Translations under genes and position numbers: made by a program
Part shown: positions 12,501 to 23,446 of the stretch, piece by piece
Layout of the letters: each line of letters starts with the position of its first letter
Position numbering within the stretch: the first letter of the stretch is position 1
Origin: Acanthochromis polyacanthus
Taxonomy: Eukaryota > Chordata > Actinopteri > Pomacentridae
NCBI RefSeq assembly: GCF_021347895.1
Contig: NC_067120.1
Coordinates: forward strand, 17,593,361 to 17,657,360
Length of the DNA: 64,000 nucleotides
Direction: 5' to 3'
The notes under the pieces: generated by a model
What the model was told of the DNA's origin: nothing
What the model saw: the letters and a program-made list of their open reading frames with translations, nothing else
Databases searched by the model: none

Positions 12501-15500
12501 GATTCCCTGTCAGCGTAGTGTGTTACTGATGGTAGCCTTTGTTACTTTGGTGCCAGCTCTCTGCAGGTCATTCTCCAGGTCTCCCTGTGTAGTTCTGGGA
12601 TTTTTGCTCACCGTTCTCATGATCATTTTGAACCTACGGGATGAGATCTTGTGTGGAGCCCCAGATCAAGGGAGATTATCAGTGGTCTTGTATGTCTTCC
12701 ATTTTCTAATAATTGCTCCCACAGTTGATTTATTCACACCAAGCTGCTTGCCTATTTTAGATTCACTCTTCCCAGCCTGGTGGAGATCCACAATTTTGTT
12801 CCTGGTGTCCTTCGACAGCTCTTTGGTCTTGGTCATGGTGGAGTTTGGAGTCTGAGTGTTTGAGGCTGTGGGGTGTCTGTTATACAGATAACGAGTTCAA
12901 ACAGGTGCCATCAATACAGCTAACGAGTGGAGGACAGAAGAGCTTCTTAAAGAAGTTACAGGTGAAGTTACTGTGAGAGGCAGAGATCTTGCTTGTTTGT
13001 AGGTCACCAAATACTTATTTTCCACTATAATTTACATATAAATTCTTTAAAAATCCTACAATGTGGTTTCCTGGATTTTTTTTTCCATTTTCTGTCTCTC
13101 ACAGTTGAATTGTACCTATGATGAAAATTACAGACCTCTGTCATCATTTTAATTGGGAGAACTTGAACAATTGGTGGCTGACTGAATACTTTTTTGCCCC
13201 ACTGTATCTATTGACATATTGGTCAAGATGCCACTAGCCTCAAACAGAGAAGAGGTGTGAGCTTGTTTAAGTGGCATCACTTTATCCAATTTTGTGCTCT
13301 CTCAGACAGCTTCCATTCTCTTTTCCAGATTCCCCGAAACAACCGCCTGATGTACATCCACAGCTACCAGAGCGTGGTGTGGAACACCATGGTTAGCCGC
13401 AGAATTGAAGCCTTTGGCCTGAAGGCCGTGGAAGGGGATCTGGTGCTCAGAGGAAGTAAGTAATTCACCTTTTTATTCAGCTGCCTGACATTGATTATTA
13501 AAGCAATACTTTAACATTGGGAGAAATGTGCTTGTTTGTTTTTTTACCTGAAAAGAAAGCCAGATTGCAGCTTTTACAATCAAATGAGATATATAGTGTT
13601 TTAAAGCAGTCTTGAGTGACCATAATCTGAAGGAAAAATGTTGTGAATAATTTCAAGTTTCACCTATCCACCTAGTCCTGTCAAGCATGCCCGACAAAAG
13701 GTACAGGTAGTAGAGATAATGTTAGATCAGCAGTGGAAAAAGAATTAATGCCCCTTCAGTCACATTGCTTATAATTGACCTGTGGGCTGCACTATGAATG
13801 AAGGTTAATGGGTTGGTGAGGTATGTTCAGCCTGTCCCCTGCTAGATCTCCATGGGAACTTATGCTGCACGGGTAACCTGCTCCAGAAAAGGTTCTGTTC
13901 AGAGTTTTGGATTTAAATTGGTTTGTAAGAAGCGCCACTCTTTCACTAATGGTTTTCCTGACTATGTTCTCTGTGAACAGTGTAGTTTCTCAGCTGAGGG
14001 AATATGGAAAACACACTTAGTGTCATGGGACCTCAGCTGTAAAAGTGAGCCACTGCATTTCAGGTCTCTTAATGTTAGAAATGGCATGTTGAATTCTGAT
14101 GTTTTCCATCGTGTGTTCTTCAAGCTGCAGCACACGTTCTGACTGCAGACGAGGCTGAGACTCACTCCATCCACGACATTGTGATGCCACTCCCTGGGTT
14201 TGATGTCGTCTACCCCTCTCACCACAGTAAGCACTGACTCTGTGTGTGTTTTTATTAGCATCTAAGGTAGCTGTGAAAAATAACATTTTGCAGTTTTAAC
14301 TCCAATGTATGCAACTGTGGTAACACCTGTTCCTCTTTCTTGTACACTGCAGCTTTTTTAACTGCCATCCTGAGTTGGATCAATTATAAAATGACTAAAT
14401 TCCTGATGAAGAAACATACATGGAATAAATAATCTGAAATAAATGACCAAATAATAGTTAAAGTGAATTGATGCTGACTATATTGCAGTGCGAGTCATGC
14501 TTGTGTTTCTGTGTCAGTTGGTAAAGGCTACAGAGAGCTGCTGTCTGCAGACGGGCTGGACATCGACAACATGAGACATAAAGTGAAGGACTACTCTCTG
14601 GCTGGAGCCTACAGACGCATCATCATCAGACCCAGTGATGTCCACTGGTTAGCATGAAACATTTTATCTTCAGGCAGCATTACCAAGGGCGTCAGTTTGT
14701 TTTTAAAAGTGGGGGGGATGGAGACCACAGCACTTTGAGAAAATGTCGAAGAACGGCGGCAAAATGCCAGAAGCTGGGCTTGAACTCACAACCACCGCAC
14801 CAAAGGCAGAGGCTCAACCTGTTGAGCTATCAGTACATGCTGGTAGAGGGGTCTGTGGGCCGCTGTAGTACTAATTCTTCCGGGCCGAAATTTTGCCCCT
14901 GCACGCCTCTGGTCTGAGTTTCCACTTGGCATGGGCGCAAATTTAGCATCTGCACGTTTTTTTTAACCTCACGAAGGTGTGCTGCATGTCTGTGCAACTC
15001 TCAGCTGAGTGTGGATGGTGCGTTCAGGAGCATCGGAATTTTCTATACTGCTGAAAATAACTGGGTTTACAACGGCTTACATGTGAAGAATTTGAATGTG
15101 TTGGAGACAAAATGACCCCTGACAAAAAGTGGGGGGGACACATCCCCACCGTCCCCCCCTAAACTGACGCCTATGAGCATTACTGTTGTGTTTGGGACTT
15201 TTATAGTTACACACCAATACTGTTGAAACGATGATATACGTATCACTGACCTAAATACTTTGTCGTACCACTGAGCTCTTTACTGCAATACTACATTTCA
15301 CAGCTGCCCTTCTAATGACTGCTATGTTGTGGTATCTCTGGCTGTTCTGCACAGGGAGGTGATTGAGTACGATGACCCTCGGATCTCTCTGGTGCATACT
15401 GATTTTGAGAAACTGGAAAACAAACCTGCCCCTGTTTTCAACAAAGGTAAGTTCGTTTTAGGTCTGTTTAGACATTTTTAGTCATTGCTATCTTGGGATG

Positions 15501-15865
15501 GACATCAAGAAGTTCCAGGACTGCACCTGTATAAAGCAGAAATCACAACTTGACTGTGATCCCCTTCAAAGCAGTGATGAATGCAGTGTAAGATTAAAAT
15601 GCCAGTTTGAGAAACAGATAATATAGTGGACTAATGGGCACAAATGAAGATTTTTGTTACGCCAAAATACATACCCAGAGTAAGAGAGTGTTTTCTTTCG
15701 CAACCTACTTCTCTCTCTCCTCCCCTAGAGGGGAAATATCGGGCTCTGCGGATGGAGTTCTCTCTACCTCCTTCGACCTACGCTACGATGGCAATCAGAG
15801 AGGTCCTCAAACTGGACACAAGCATCAAGAAGCAGACGCAGCTCAACACCACCTGGTTCAACTGA
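6508..15865 (+). CDS. pus7: Pseudouridylate synthase 7 (TruD family), complete, 15 coding exons
   Basis: PUS7 converts uridine to pseudouridine in tRNA, mRNA and other RNAs, mostly in the nucleus. Exons: 6508-6800, 6902-6986, 7860-7976, 8089-8233, (8745-8762 optional), 9095-9206, 9350-9427, 10335-10463, 10734-10859, 10982-11043, 11134-11294, 13329-13455, 14125-14226, 14518-14647, 15355-15446, 15729-15865. Lengths sum to 1896 nt, in frame throughout, giving 631 residues (human about 661). The N terminus is acidic with a KKPK nuclear-signal-like stretch. The TruD catalytic motif GTKDKRA is in exon 9350-9427, with the catalytic Asp at about residue 264 (codon 9387-9389). The later [12 protein letters not shown] block is also present. 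The start is the first ATG after the 6497 acceptor; an upstream in-frame ATG (6436) lies in the intron. The C terminus ends TQLNTTWFN, as in the family. Several introns carry transposons. Confidence 0.96.
8745..8762 (+). CDS. pus7: Optional 18-nt pus7 microexon
   Basis: A pyrimidine-rich run and a GGATAG acceptor precede AAGTCAAAACAACTGCAG, which is followed by a GTAAGA donor. The length is a multiple of three and the phase fits both neighbours (8233 and 9095). Inclusion adds six residues (EVKTTA) between ALA and the APRKHFWP block. Both forms stay open. Usage is unknown. Confidence 0.5.
9477..10182. mobile_element. 706-bp nested fold-back (palindromic) element in pus7 intron
   Basis: The outer arms are near-perfect inverted copies. 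9477 reads TGTTTTCATATGTCATTTCA and 10182 reads the complement. The match continues through a CTAGCGAAAAGTATGGGG block and a TGTCCCACAACATACTAGAG block. Inside, a second inverted pair (about 9760-9890) shares CCAAGATTTGGATACAG and GCGTCCCAAG-type sequence, and a third small palindrome sits around 9711-9758. No transposase frame is present. The sequence just right of the arm (GAAGTTCCCCTTTAA) looks like a repeat edge with no partner on the left. Confidence 0.8.
11619..13204 (-). mobile_element. Tc1-like transposon with complete ends, TA target duplication
   Basis: The element begins CAGTGGGGCAAAAAAGTATT after TA (11617-11618) and ends with the complement before TA (13205-13206). The inverted repeats extend about 200 bp each (to about 11818, and from about 12999) with only scattered differences. 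This is the standard layout of fish Tc1/mariner elements. It sits in the pus7 intron between exons 11134-11294 and 13329-13455, antisense to the host gene. The small divergence between the two ends suggests a fairly recent insertion. Confidence 0.95.
11833..12836 (-). pseudogene. Tc1-like transposase, disabled
   Basis: The minus-strand frame starts at about 12836 with an HTH region. It is interrupted by a TGA at 12668-12666, where a CGA codon is expected. The frame then shifts around 12330-12370, just before the [10 protein letters not shown] block. The remaining open part (11833-12330) holds the catalytic-domain signatures [21 protein letters not shown] and [13 protein letters not shown]. 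The acidic residues of the DDE triad in this half are still present. With one nonsense change and one frameshift the copy cannot make full-length transposase. Confidence 0.92.
13501..13550 (+). repeat. Short fragment of a dispersed repeat (CTTTAACATTGGGAGAAA)
   Basis: Resembles the start of the repeat copies near 34206 and 54806 (GGAATAGTCTGACATTTTGG type). The homology is short and diverged. Confidence 0.3.
14676..15183. mobile_element. hAT-type MITE with 8-bp target duplication
   Basis: The direct repeat AGCATTAC occurs at 14676-14683 and 15176-15183. Between them, the ends at 14684 (CAAGGGCGTCAGTTT) and 15175 (reverse CATAGGCGTCAGTTT) are inverted repeats with two mismatches. The 8-bp duplication and CAnnGGCG-like ends fit hAT elements. 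The subterminal GTGGGGGGGA runs are also mirrored. No transposase is present. It lies in the pus7 intron after exon 14518-14647. Confidence 0.85.
14762..14842 (-). repeat. tRNA-like (SINE-head-like) segment inside the MITE
   Basis: On the minus strand an A-box-like TAGCTCAACAGGTTGAGC is followed about 30 bases later by a B-box-like GAGTTCAAGCC. This is the spacing of a tRNA gene or tRNA-derived SINE head. The anticodon arm does not pair well, so it is not called as a tRNA. Confidence 0.45.
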
Positions 15866-17814
15866 AACCACTTTCAGGCATGAACTGGACTGCTACTGCA
15901 GGCTGCAAAACACCTGCCTTTTGTGGCTACTTACTGTTGTGAGTGTTTTTAAATATAATATGTTTAGTTTGTGTGTGAGAACGCTGTTGGGTTCTACATG
16001 AACTCAAAGGTAATTTCTTTGAAGTACAAAGAGCAACAATTTATCATTATTCAACTTTTTTTTTTTAAACAGTGTTTTTACTTGCTCTGAAATGTTTCTG
16101 CGCTGCTGTAATGCAGCATATTTTGACATGATTTAAGTAAACCTTCTGCTGGTAGGGTGTTGACACATACAGCAACCCCTGCTGCTGGTTTGTACAGAAA
16201 GATTCATTTTTGCTTTTTTAGCTTTTGGCTAACAGTGTGAAATGTAAAAACTCTTCAAGGGAGAAATTAAAACCATTAAGAAGTCTAATATACGTTTTCT
16301 CTCATTCTTACATGAAAGCATACCATCAGAGGGAGGACACCATGATCAGATGGTGTTTAAATTTAGTTTTACCTCATTCCTTAAAGAAGGTTTTAGCATT
16401 ATTTAGTGTAATAATGAAGTATATCACTTTTTTGAGATCTGCCAATAGGAACGTATCTGGTGATGTAATGTGATTCAGATGGCTTTAACACTGTCTCCCT
16501 CTGCTGGCCGCCACAGAAAAATATCCTCAGACTGATGTATTTTGGGCTCTTATCAGTCTGCTGCTGGTCAAAACACGCACTGTTGAGCTGACCATCTGGT
16601 GCGAAGGCATATGCCAGCTGGCAGGATACAGCTGCATTCTCAAACCAAATGCGGTTACTAATCACATCATTCAACCTGGCGTTATGCCTGCTCTTCTAGT
16701 TTTAGATTATTTCTCCGTTTTTTATTGCAATATTGTATCATGCGTAACCTGCTGTACAAAAGCACCTCATGTCTGAGAACAATGGATAAAGTCACAAGTC
16801 CAGGCACTAGAAGGTAAATCATTTTTATTTTTATATCTTAATTTAAAATAAATTTAGCTTTTGTGGTTCACATTTAATGGAACAAATTGAGATCAAAATA
16901 TAAACAAAAGGTACCCTCCACCACAAAAAGCCAGGCTGAGCAATTAGAGCCAGCCACTCTCAAACTGCAGCACTAAAAAATGCTGAACCCAAGGAATTAC
17001 TGTTTTCTAATCAAATGGGAAACACATTATCATTCAACTCTGAGTAGACCTGTTATGTGCTGTATTTGAATGTCTGAGCTTTACTAAGGCAAATGCATAG
17101 CAGCGCTGCAGTTAAGAGGCTGCATGAGGAAAATGTAAAACTGTTGGTCTAATCTGTCCGTACTGAACAAAAGGCCTACAGAGGCAGGTGTACGCCTCCG
17201 TTAATATGTAGAGGATCAGTGGACATTGAGATAAAGTGAATGTAGAGTACAACCACATAAGTTATAACTCATTTTATGATGCATTCATACATAACTAAAG
17301 CTTGGTAAACGCACCATCAGAGAAACAGTTGCAGTAATACTACAGTATATTTCATTTAAAATGCGTTAACAGTTATTACAATGGATGATAAATATTGACA
17401 TTTGTGAACACTGTGCATTAAAATTGAAGCTCAATCCAAATAGTAACTTTTGAGCTTTTAACTACATCTTCAGGTTTATTTTTTAGCAAAGGAGTCTCTG
17501 AAAAGCTAGAAAGTGGACCTCTATGACCATTTCATACTGTATTGTTAACTGTGTATATTCTAAGATAAAGCTACAGAACAAGTGACTTCTAAAATAAATA
17601 CAGATTATTCAACAGGAAGATTAATGAAGTGAAGAACACTTGAGACACCACATGAAAACTGTTCCTATTTACTAATTTTATCTGAAAGTGTAACATTTAA
17701 ATCAGCACTCAACCGCCCAAGAACAACTGTGGAATAAATAGTCAAATTAATATTTAAACGATTCACTTTTAATCAGCTGCCTAATGTTGTCGGGACCATC
17801 TGAATTTCTTTTTC
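15866..17814. other. pus7 3' region and convergent intergenic
   Basis: The pus7 3' UTR is expected here. Candidate poly(A) signals are ATTAAA at 16266-16271 and AATAAA at 16847-16852. On the minus strand, TTTATT at 17475-17480 (AATAAA in reverse) could end the ENDOD1-like transcript, 335 bases past its stop. A CTCF-like CTCCCTCTGCTGGCCGCC lies at 16495-16512. No other gene is seen. Confidence 0.45.
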
Positions 17815-18843
17815 TCAAGGCACATGCAGGGCACTGTTATCACTACTAGGAGGCACACAGTTGTCGTAGAAGATCTGGAAGGAGCTGTCAACATAAGTTA
17901 CCCTCTTCAGGAAGTCCTCCAGCTGCTGCACCGTCATTTCTTGAACCCGATTATTCTCCCTGTCGTTGAGCCCATAAGCTGCAAACACGGGGAGCTTTGA
18001 GCGTTCGGAGTACGGGGCATTGTGGTCAAAATCGATGCAACAGTAGGCCGACCACAGGTATGTGGGGATGGCCAGGCGGTTGATGTTCTGTCGGCGGATT
18101 GTGTGACCTGAGGTGGTGACCCCAGTGATCACGAAGGCGGTGCCACGGCAGTAGTTGTTGAGCCGCCTGCGGATGGTGTGCTCGTAGTTTTTCCAAGGAC
18201 CAATGTTGAACTCTCGGACTTGAGGAACCACATTTGTCAGCGTGTAGGTGGCTGCTTTGTCACTGGGGTCAGCCTGGTGCTCGTCTGGATTCAGCTGACC
18301 ACGTTCAAAGATCACGGTGTTGGAGTAGTCGTCCAGCACAGCCTGAGCGTCCTCAAAGCTGCTGTGAACATTTTCTGAAGGGAAGTGCTGCATCTCTCTT
18401 GAGCCAGACACTGTAGAGAGCTAACAGGATAAACACTGGTATTATAACAAGACTAACAAACACAGCAAAATCTCATCTTTTAAGCATTGGGAATTCTGCT
18501 CCTTTTAATCCTAGAAGGGTAAGACAGCAAACCCAGCAGCCATCCCTACCTGCGGCTCATACATCCAAGGCACATCAACCTTCTTAGAGCCATCCGAGCG
18601 CTTGAAGGTGTATGCGGAGTACACGGGTATGTGGTTGAAGGTGTCGTAGAGGGTGATAAATCTTGCTCTGCCCTCGTAGAAATGACAGATCTTTTTAAAC
18701 GGCTGATCCTCGAGCCCTCGAGGCAGCGTCCCCATGTACAGGAACTGCTTACACTCTGGTGAAAGGTTTTTCTGCACCTCCGCTCCTGTCAGCACAAGAA
18801 TAAGAAGACAGATGAGCGTTTGATCTGTTCTGTAGACACTCAT
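17815..18843 (-). CDS. Endonuclease domain-containing 1 (ENDOD1)-like protein, two exons
   Basis: A predicted secreted protein of the DNA/RNA non-specific endonuclease fold. Exon 1 is 18550-18843 (98 codons) and exon 2 is 17815-18420 (201 codons plus stop), with a 129-bp GT-AG intron in phase 0 and 299 residues in total. Residues about 8-22 (ICLLILVLTGAEV) form a signal peptide. FHIPVYSAY-like and PQVREFN-like blocks are typical of fish ENDOD1-like proteins. The position of the DRGH catalytic motif reads ERGQLNP (residues about 137-143), with Gln where the catalytic His is expected. The later NNYCRGTAFVITGV and IPTYLWSAYCC strands are present. The acceptor at 18421 (TTAG) was chosen because the next possible one (CTACAG) breaks the frame. 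The function of this fish family is poorly known. Confidence 0.88.
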
Positions 18844-19549
18844 GATGAAACGCGCTGCATGTACGTCTCCACAGTGCGTTTAATCCCTTTGAAATGCTCT
18901 CCTGCTGTGTGATCTCTGCCTGCTCTGTGGCTCATACTGTTTCAGGCGTATTATGCAAATCCTTATCTTTTTCCCTTCTCAAGTAGCCAAACCATCGCCA
19001 CGTTTGGAAAGCCACCAACCAGTCCCAGTTTCACTTACAGGCAGTACAGGAGGTTCAAAGACCCATTTTTGGGAGCTGCTGGGAACTATGTGACGTCGTC
19101 AACTCGGTGAACTTTCTATGAGCAGCAGCTGGTTTTATCCTCAGTCAGTTAAAGCAAGAAACAATACAGAATTTGAAGGCATCTCTGCCATGCTCACATC
19201 TCTGTAAATTTGACTCTGTCTCTCTGATTAATTCTGACTTTTGAGAGCAAACTCAAAATAATTACTTTCCAGAAGAAGCCAGATTCACGACAGTAAAATG
19301 ACTGTCAGTGGAACATAAGACTGTGCAGCCAAACTATGTTTAAACCCGAAGAATATTCCATTTTTGTGGCTATCCTAAAGTTTCCAAATGAGAGAGTGAA
19401 TGTTGAAGAGTTGAATAGACAAAAGCCCACAAGCCTGTCTGGATAATAGCAGCAACTTTCTGGTAGCTGACAGAAGAAATATTCTAATTAGCAAGTTGTC
19501 ATTGTACTGTTTAGTTACTATTGTTGTCAGGAGGAGAGCTGTCTGTAAA

Positions 19550-20010
19550 GATAAGGAAGAAAATAATCATCAAGCTGTGGAAGGTAGTGGTTACAGCTGC
19601 TTTTATTATTACAAAGTTTCCTCTCAATGGAAATGTAACCAACCTCCTTGGATGTGTCTGGAAGAGGAAAATTGACACCAAAATGAACAAAAGTATAGCT
19701 TAAATGTTGGATAAAGAACCAAGGGAAATTTTAAAACGGATACAAGCTCTTATAGTCACATTCTGAATAAAAATTGGCTCCATGAAAGAAGAAACAACTC
19801 TGAATAGACTTATAAAAGCATGAGTGAAGTTTGGTGAAACTCAAGTTGTCACAAAGCTTGTGGGAGAATGTTGTAGCAAAATTACAGCTTTGTTGGAAAT
19901 CACTTCAACTCTGTGTTGACAGAAGAAAAAATTCGGCTTTCAGAGAAAAGAACGCCATCCCTGCTGTGAAACATGGAGGAGTTATGTTTCACATTTGTTA
20001 TGTTCAGTTA
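19550..20010 (+). pseudogene. Highly decayed Tc1-like transposase fossil
   Basis: Scattered frames retain family blocks in the correct order. KFPLNGNVTNLLG and KRKIDTKMNKSI come from the second HTH and linker, then LDKEPREILKRIQA, then SQSLWENVV, then AFREKNAIPAVKHGG just before the catalytic core. Stops and frame changes separate them. It is a different and much older lineage than the Tc1 element inside pus7. No inverted ends were found. Confidence 0.7.
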
Positions 20011-20525
20011 TTTGAATCTGTGCAAAGTACAATGAAATCAGAGAAAAGACACTGTCCACTGAGGACTACTTCAAGAATTCTTGCTATGTCCATATGTTTA
20101 CAGTGTGATGTGATATATGCATGTATCAGTAAAGTTACTTTCATGTATAAATACACTGTGTCAACATCAACCATTTGCAGAGGTTTGATGAGACGTGCAC
20201 CTTCGATCTGTTGTTTTGCTACACTGCAGCAGAATCGCCCTCCTGACCCTGTCGTTTCCCACTGTGATGCTCAGCCTACAGTTTTTTTTTCTCAAGGAAA
20301 TGGTTGTATTTACTCTGCCTTTATTTCCTCCTCAGCAAGTAAAGCTGTGTCTGTATGTGTGGGTTTTCTGGGGAGAGAAAAGACTGTGGAATGTTTTTTA
20401 GAAACATCTGTTCCCATAACAACCGGTTGATGGCAGCGTGACCTCTGTGGAAACAAACTCTTCCTGTTTATCTGAACATGTTCACTGTTGACACTGCAGC
20501 TCCATGCCGACCTGCGCTGCCCACT

Positions 20526-20551
20526 CATCCATCAATCCATCCATCCATCCA
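20526..20551. repeat. (ATCC)n microsatellite
   Basis: Imperfect tandem ATCC/ATCA units. Confidence 0.85.
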
Positions 20552-22354
20552 GTATACAGGTTTAGATACAACACAATACTTAGCAAAAATAAAAGCTTAA
20601 ATGTCTCTTAAACCCTTTCATTTTCATGTGTAAAGGTGAAGTCAGGGGCAGAGAAATTGTAAGTGAAGTTCAATAATCCATTAAACGTAGAAACAGCATT
20701 GTGTCAGTGACGGCTCAGTCTGTCTCATGTCTCTTTTCTTAGTTTTGTGTCTTATTTTTCTCTAAAAAATTTACTATTTCATGTGATGCTGTAAAAATTC
20801 AGTGTTTGCTTCAAAATCAAATGACTAATATGTACAGAAATGTCTCCACTAAATCACATCCAAGTACGATTTGCGGGCTGGACACACAAGTCTTTCTAAA
20901 GCAGAGAGATTTGTCACAGCGGAGCCGCTATAAAGGCTGCAGCTGTCAGCAAAACTATTATGAGACTATAAACCAGAAGACATTGGCAGCTGCAAATACA
21001 GGGAACAGCAGATACCTAAACTAAACTTAAGACCACAGTGTCTACGCTTCTAATAAACATTTAATTATAGGAAATAAATCACACTACATTCAAGTATTCA
21101 AAAAGATTGCTACTATTGATTAATAAAGTTGTTCAGGGACAATAATTTATTAAGTTAATTTATAGTCCTCTGCATGTCCGCATGACATAAAAAGAGCTAA
21201 TTCATGAATTGCCTTCTGCCACACTAGTACACTTGCCTCCACATGCTAAAAATGTAAAAACATCTATAGACAGTAAAGTAGACAGCCATGGGAAGAGTTC
21301 AAGGTAATGTACTCACTATCCAACATGTATAGCCCATTATAATATTATAACTGGCTGCAGTAGAACAAATTATACTTAAATTTTATACTATTTGTTAGTA
21401 AGATTTACAGAAATGTATTTATTTACTTGTAAAATACAAGGAATGGTATTTTATATGGTCATTACAAAGTTTCACAACCTACATCTGGAGTCCGATAAAG
21501 ACAGCTGTCAGATAAATATAATGGACTTAAAAAGAGAGTATTTTGTTCTAGTGAGGTTAAGGTATAACGTTTTATTAAATGAACATACTCAAGTAAATCA
21601 TCTCAAAATTGCATTTAAGTTAATACGCTGACTTTCCACCATTGTTACTGTAACTATAATCGGTCGCACCAAGTTTTTTGTCGGTGATATTATATTTCCA
21701 TGATTGTTTTAAGATTTTATTTAAATAAATGGTGTTTTTCCATGCCCACTTGTACTCTATTGGTTGCACTACTTACTCTAATAAAGGTGTTTTCTTGAAT
21801 AAAGCTGCATAATTATTATATGACTTGAAACAGGGAACAGCATTTACTCTGCGCTACACATATAAGGACAAATAAAATATCTTTCCGTGGACTTTTCCCT
21901 TCCTTGAAGCAAAAAACAACACAGCTTGTTGGGCTCTACTGTCATCTGAAAACTGTGGATATTGTGGTTCACAGCGGGTATGCACAGATCTATGGTTTAA
22001 AGGCCTTTTCAGTGTATTCATGAAGGCTGTCTCTATCCTGATATTGGTGTCTGGCTCTGAATGTGAGGGTTGTTGGTTGCTGTTTGCCCTCTGTGTGAGT
22101 TGTTACATTTGACTACTGTATACTCTGTGTGTTTGAATATGTGCGACGGCCGCGACAAAGAGTGTGTTTGTGTTTGCACATATTTGTGTACTGTAGGCTC
22201 ATTTGGATGCGTCTGTGCCTGTGTAGAGAGAATTTGAGCGGCTTAGGGGAGTGAAGACCCTGTTTGTGAGTCTGTTTGTGTCTCTCGGGTTTGTGTGTGT
22301 TTGTCGGGGGGAGGAGGATGGCGGGTGGAGGGGCGTTATTGTGTCTCACGGGAG

Positions 22355-22376
22355 GTGTGTGTGTGTGTGTGTGTGT
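22355..22376. repeat. (GT)n microsatellite
   Basis: About ten GT units within a broader GT/GGG-rich stretch (22100-22500). The long open frames there are composition artefacts. Confidence 0.9.
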
Positions 22377-22504
22377 TTGTGCTGGGGGGGTGGATGATGT
22401 TTGCCGGTCTTGTAACTCTGCTGGGGTGGTCTGGTTTGAAGACGAGAGGAAGGAGGGTTGTGGGTGTGCTTTCACTTGTGTGTGTGTTTGTAGGAGACAT
22501 TGAT

Positions 22505-22686
22505 ATAGATTCAGACTGAAGAGGAAGATGCACCTTCTTCACTCTGCACGTTCCAGATGTAGAAGTTGAGAGAGAACTGTCAGAGAAGAAGACCGGAGTG
22601 GAGGCTGATTTTGGCTCTGCAGTGATGGTCACATCATTATGAGCATCTGTGAATGGATTCTATCCAAGCTGATGAAGTAGCCTGAG
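22505..22686 (+). other. Candidate 5' UTR exon of the GPCR gene
   Basis: Ends CCTGAG followed by a GTAAGAG donor at 22687. The next good acceptor is AATTTTCAG at 23899, ahead of the GPCR coding frame. The start is unknown. Confidence 0.35.
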
Positions 22687-22900
22687 GTAAGAGTCTGTTT
22701 GAGAGCTTCATCAGGATTCCTCTCAGGACGAGGCCTCACTCAGCATAGCCAGGATGCAACTTTTGTATTTGCCAAACATGCAAATGAGGGCTTCAATCTA
22801 AATTTACAGGATTAACTCATTAAATTGAGAGCTGGTAGCTTTGTAAAAAATTAATAAAAGCAGACAGATATAAAAGATACACAAGATGCATACTGAAGTA

Positions 22901-23446
22901 TTAACCTCCGTGTCGTCCTGCGGGTCAAAGTTAAGTCATTTAAAAGTTTGAAAATGTGCGAAAAAATATATATTTTCATAGTGAAACTTCTGATGTCCAC
23001 ATTTTTGGGAAATCTTTGAACATTTTTTGGTGGGAAAAAAAAAGAAAAATTAAAAATGTTTCTTAAGAACATTCACACAAAAAATCAACCAAAATTCAGC
23101 GAATTTCACTGTCACAAAAAAGTTGATTTTTTTTTGTGAATGTTCTTAAAGAAAATGTTAGAAGTTTTACTGATATATACATAATCACTTTACATATTTT
23201 TAGATTTTTTTGGAAGATTTTTACTCATTTTTTGAAAATATTTACATGAATTTTCTTTCCAAACTTGGGGGATTTTTTTTAATTAAAACTTTTAAGGGAA
23301 ACTTTCAAGGAATTATTGGAATTTTCTTCCTGAAGGTTTTTCAAATTTTCAGAAATTTGGGGAATTTTTTGCTGAATTTATGGATTTTTTCAGACAAGGA
23401 AGCAAGGTTTTTTGGTGCCCGTAAATGAGGACAACAGGAGGGTTAA
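22901..23446 (+). mobile_element. TTAA-flanked MITE, copy A
   Basis: Flanked by TTAA at 22901-22904 and 23443-23446, with imperfect inverted ends (CCTCCGTGTCGTCCT and CCCTCCTGTTGTCCT). TTAA targets and CCCT ends suggest a piggyBac-type non-autonomous element. The interior has an imperfect hairpin built on TTAAGAACATTCAC and its complement. It lies between the candidate leader exon and the GPCR coding exon. Related copies occur at 32625, 35781 and 36498. Confidence 0.75.

Larger units (their letters stand above)
18844..22500. other. Intergenic between ENDOD1-like and apelin-receptor-like genes
   Basis: Holds a decayed Tc1-like transposase (about 19550-20000), an ATCC microsatellite (20526-20551) and a GT-rich low-complexity stretch (about 22100-22500). 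The rest is AT-rich with no supported gene. The 199-residue frame at 19831-20430 is a mixture of transposon fossil and unrelated sequence. Confidence 0.6.

Noticed and set aside
14762..14842. Possible second tRNA gene
   Set aside because: A- and B-box-like motifs exist, but the anticodon and acceptor stems do not pair. Kept only as a SINE-like segment.
19831..20430. Longest anonymous open frame (199 residues)
   Set aside because: Its first part matches decayed Tc1 transposase blocks and the rest is low-complexity or unrelated. There is no splice context or domain.
22113..22632. Several open frames of 70-120 residues on both strands
   Set aside because: They run through GT/CA-rich low-complexity DNA and consist of repeated Thr-His or Val-Cys. 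These are composition artefacts.
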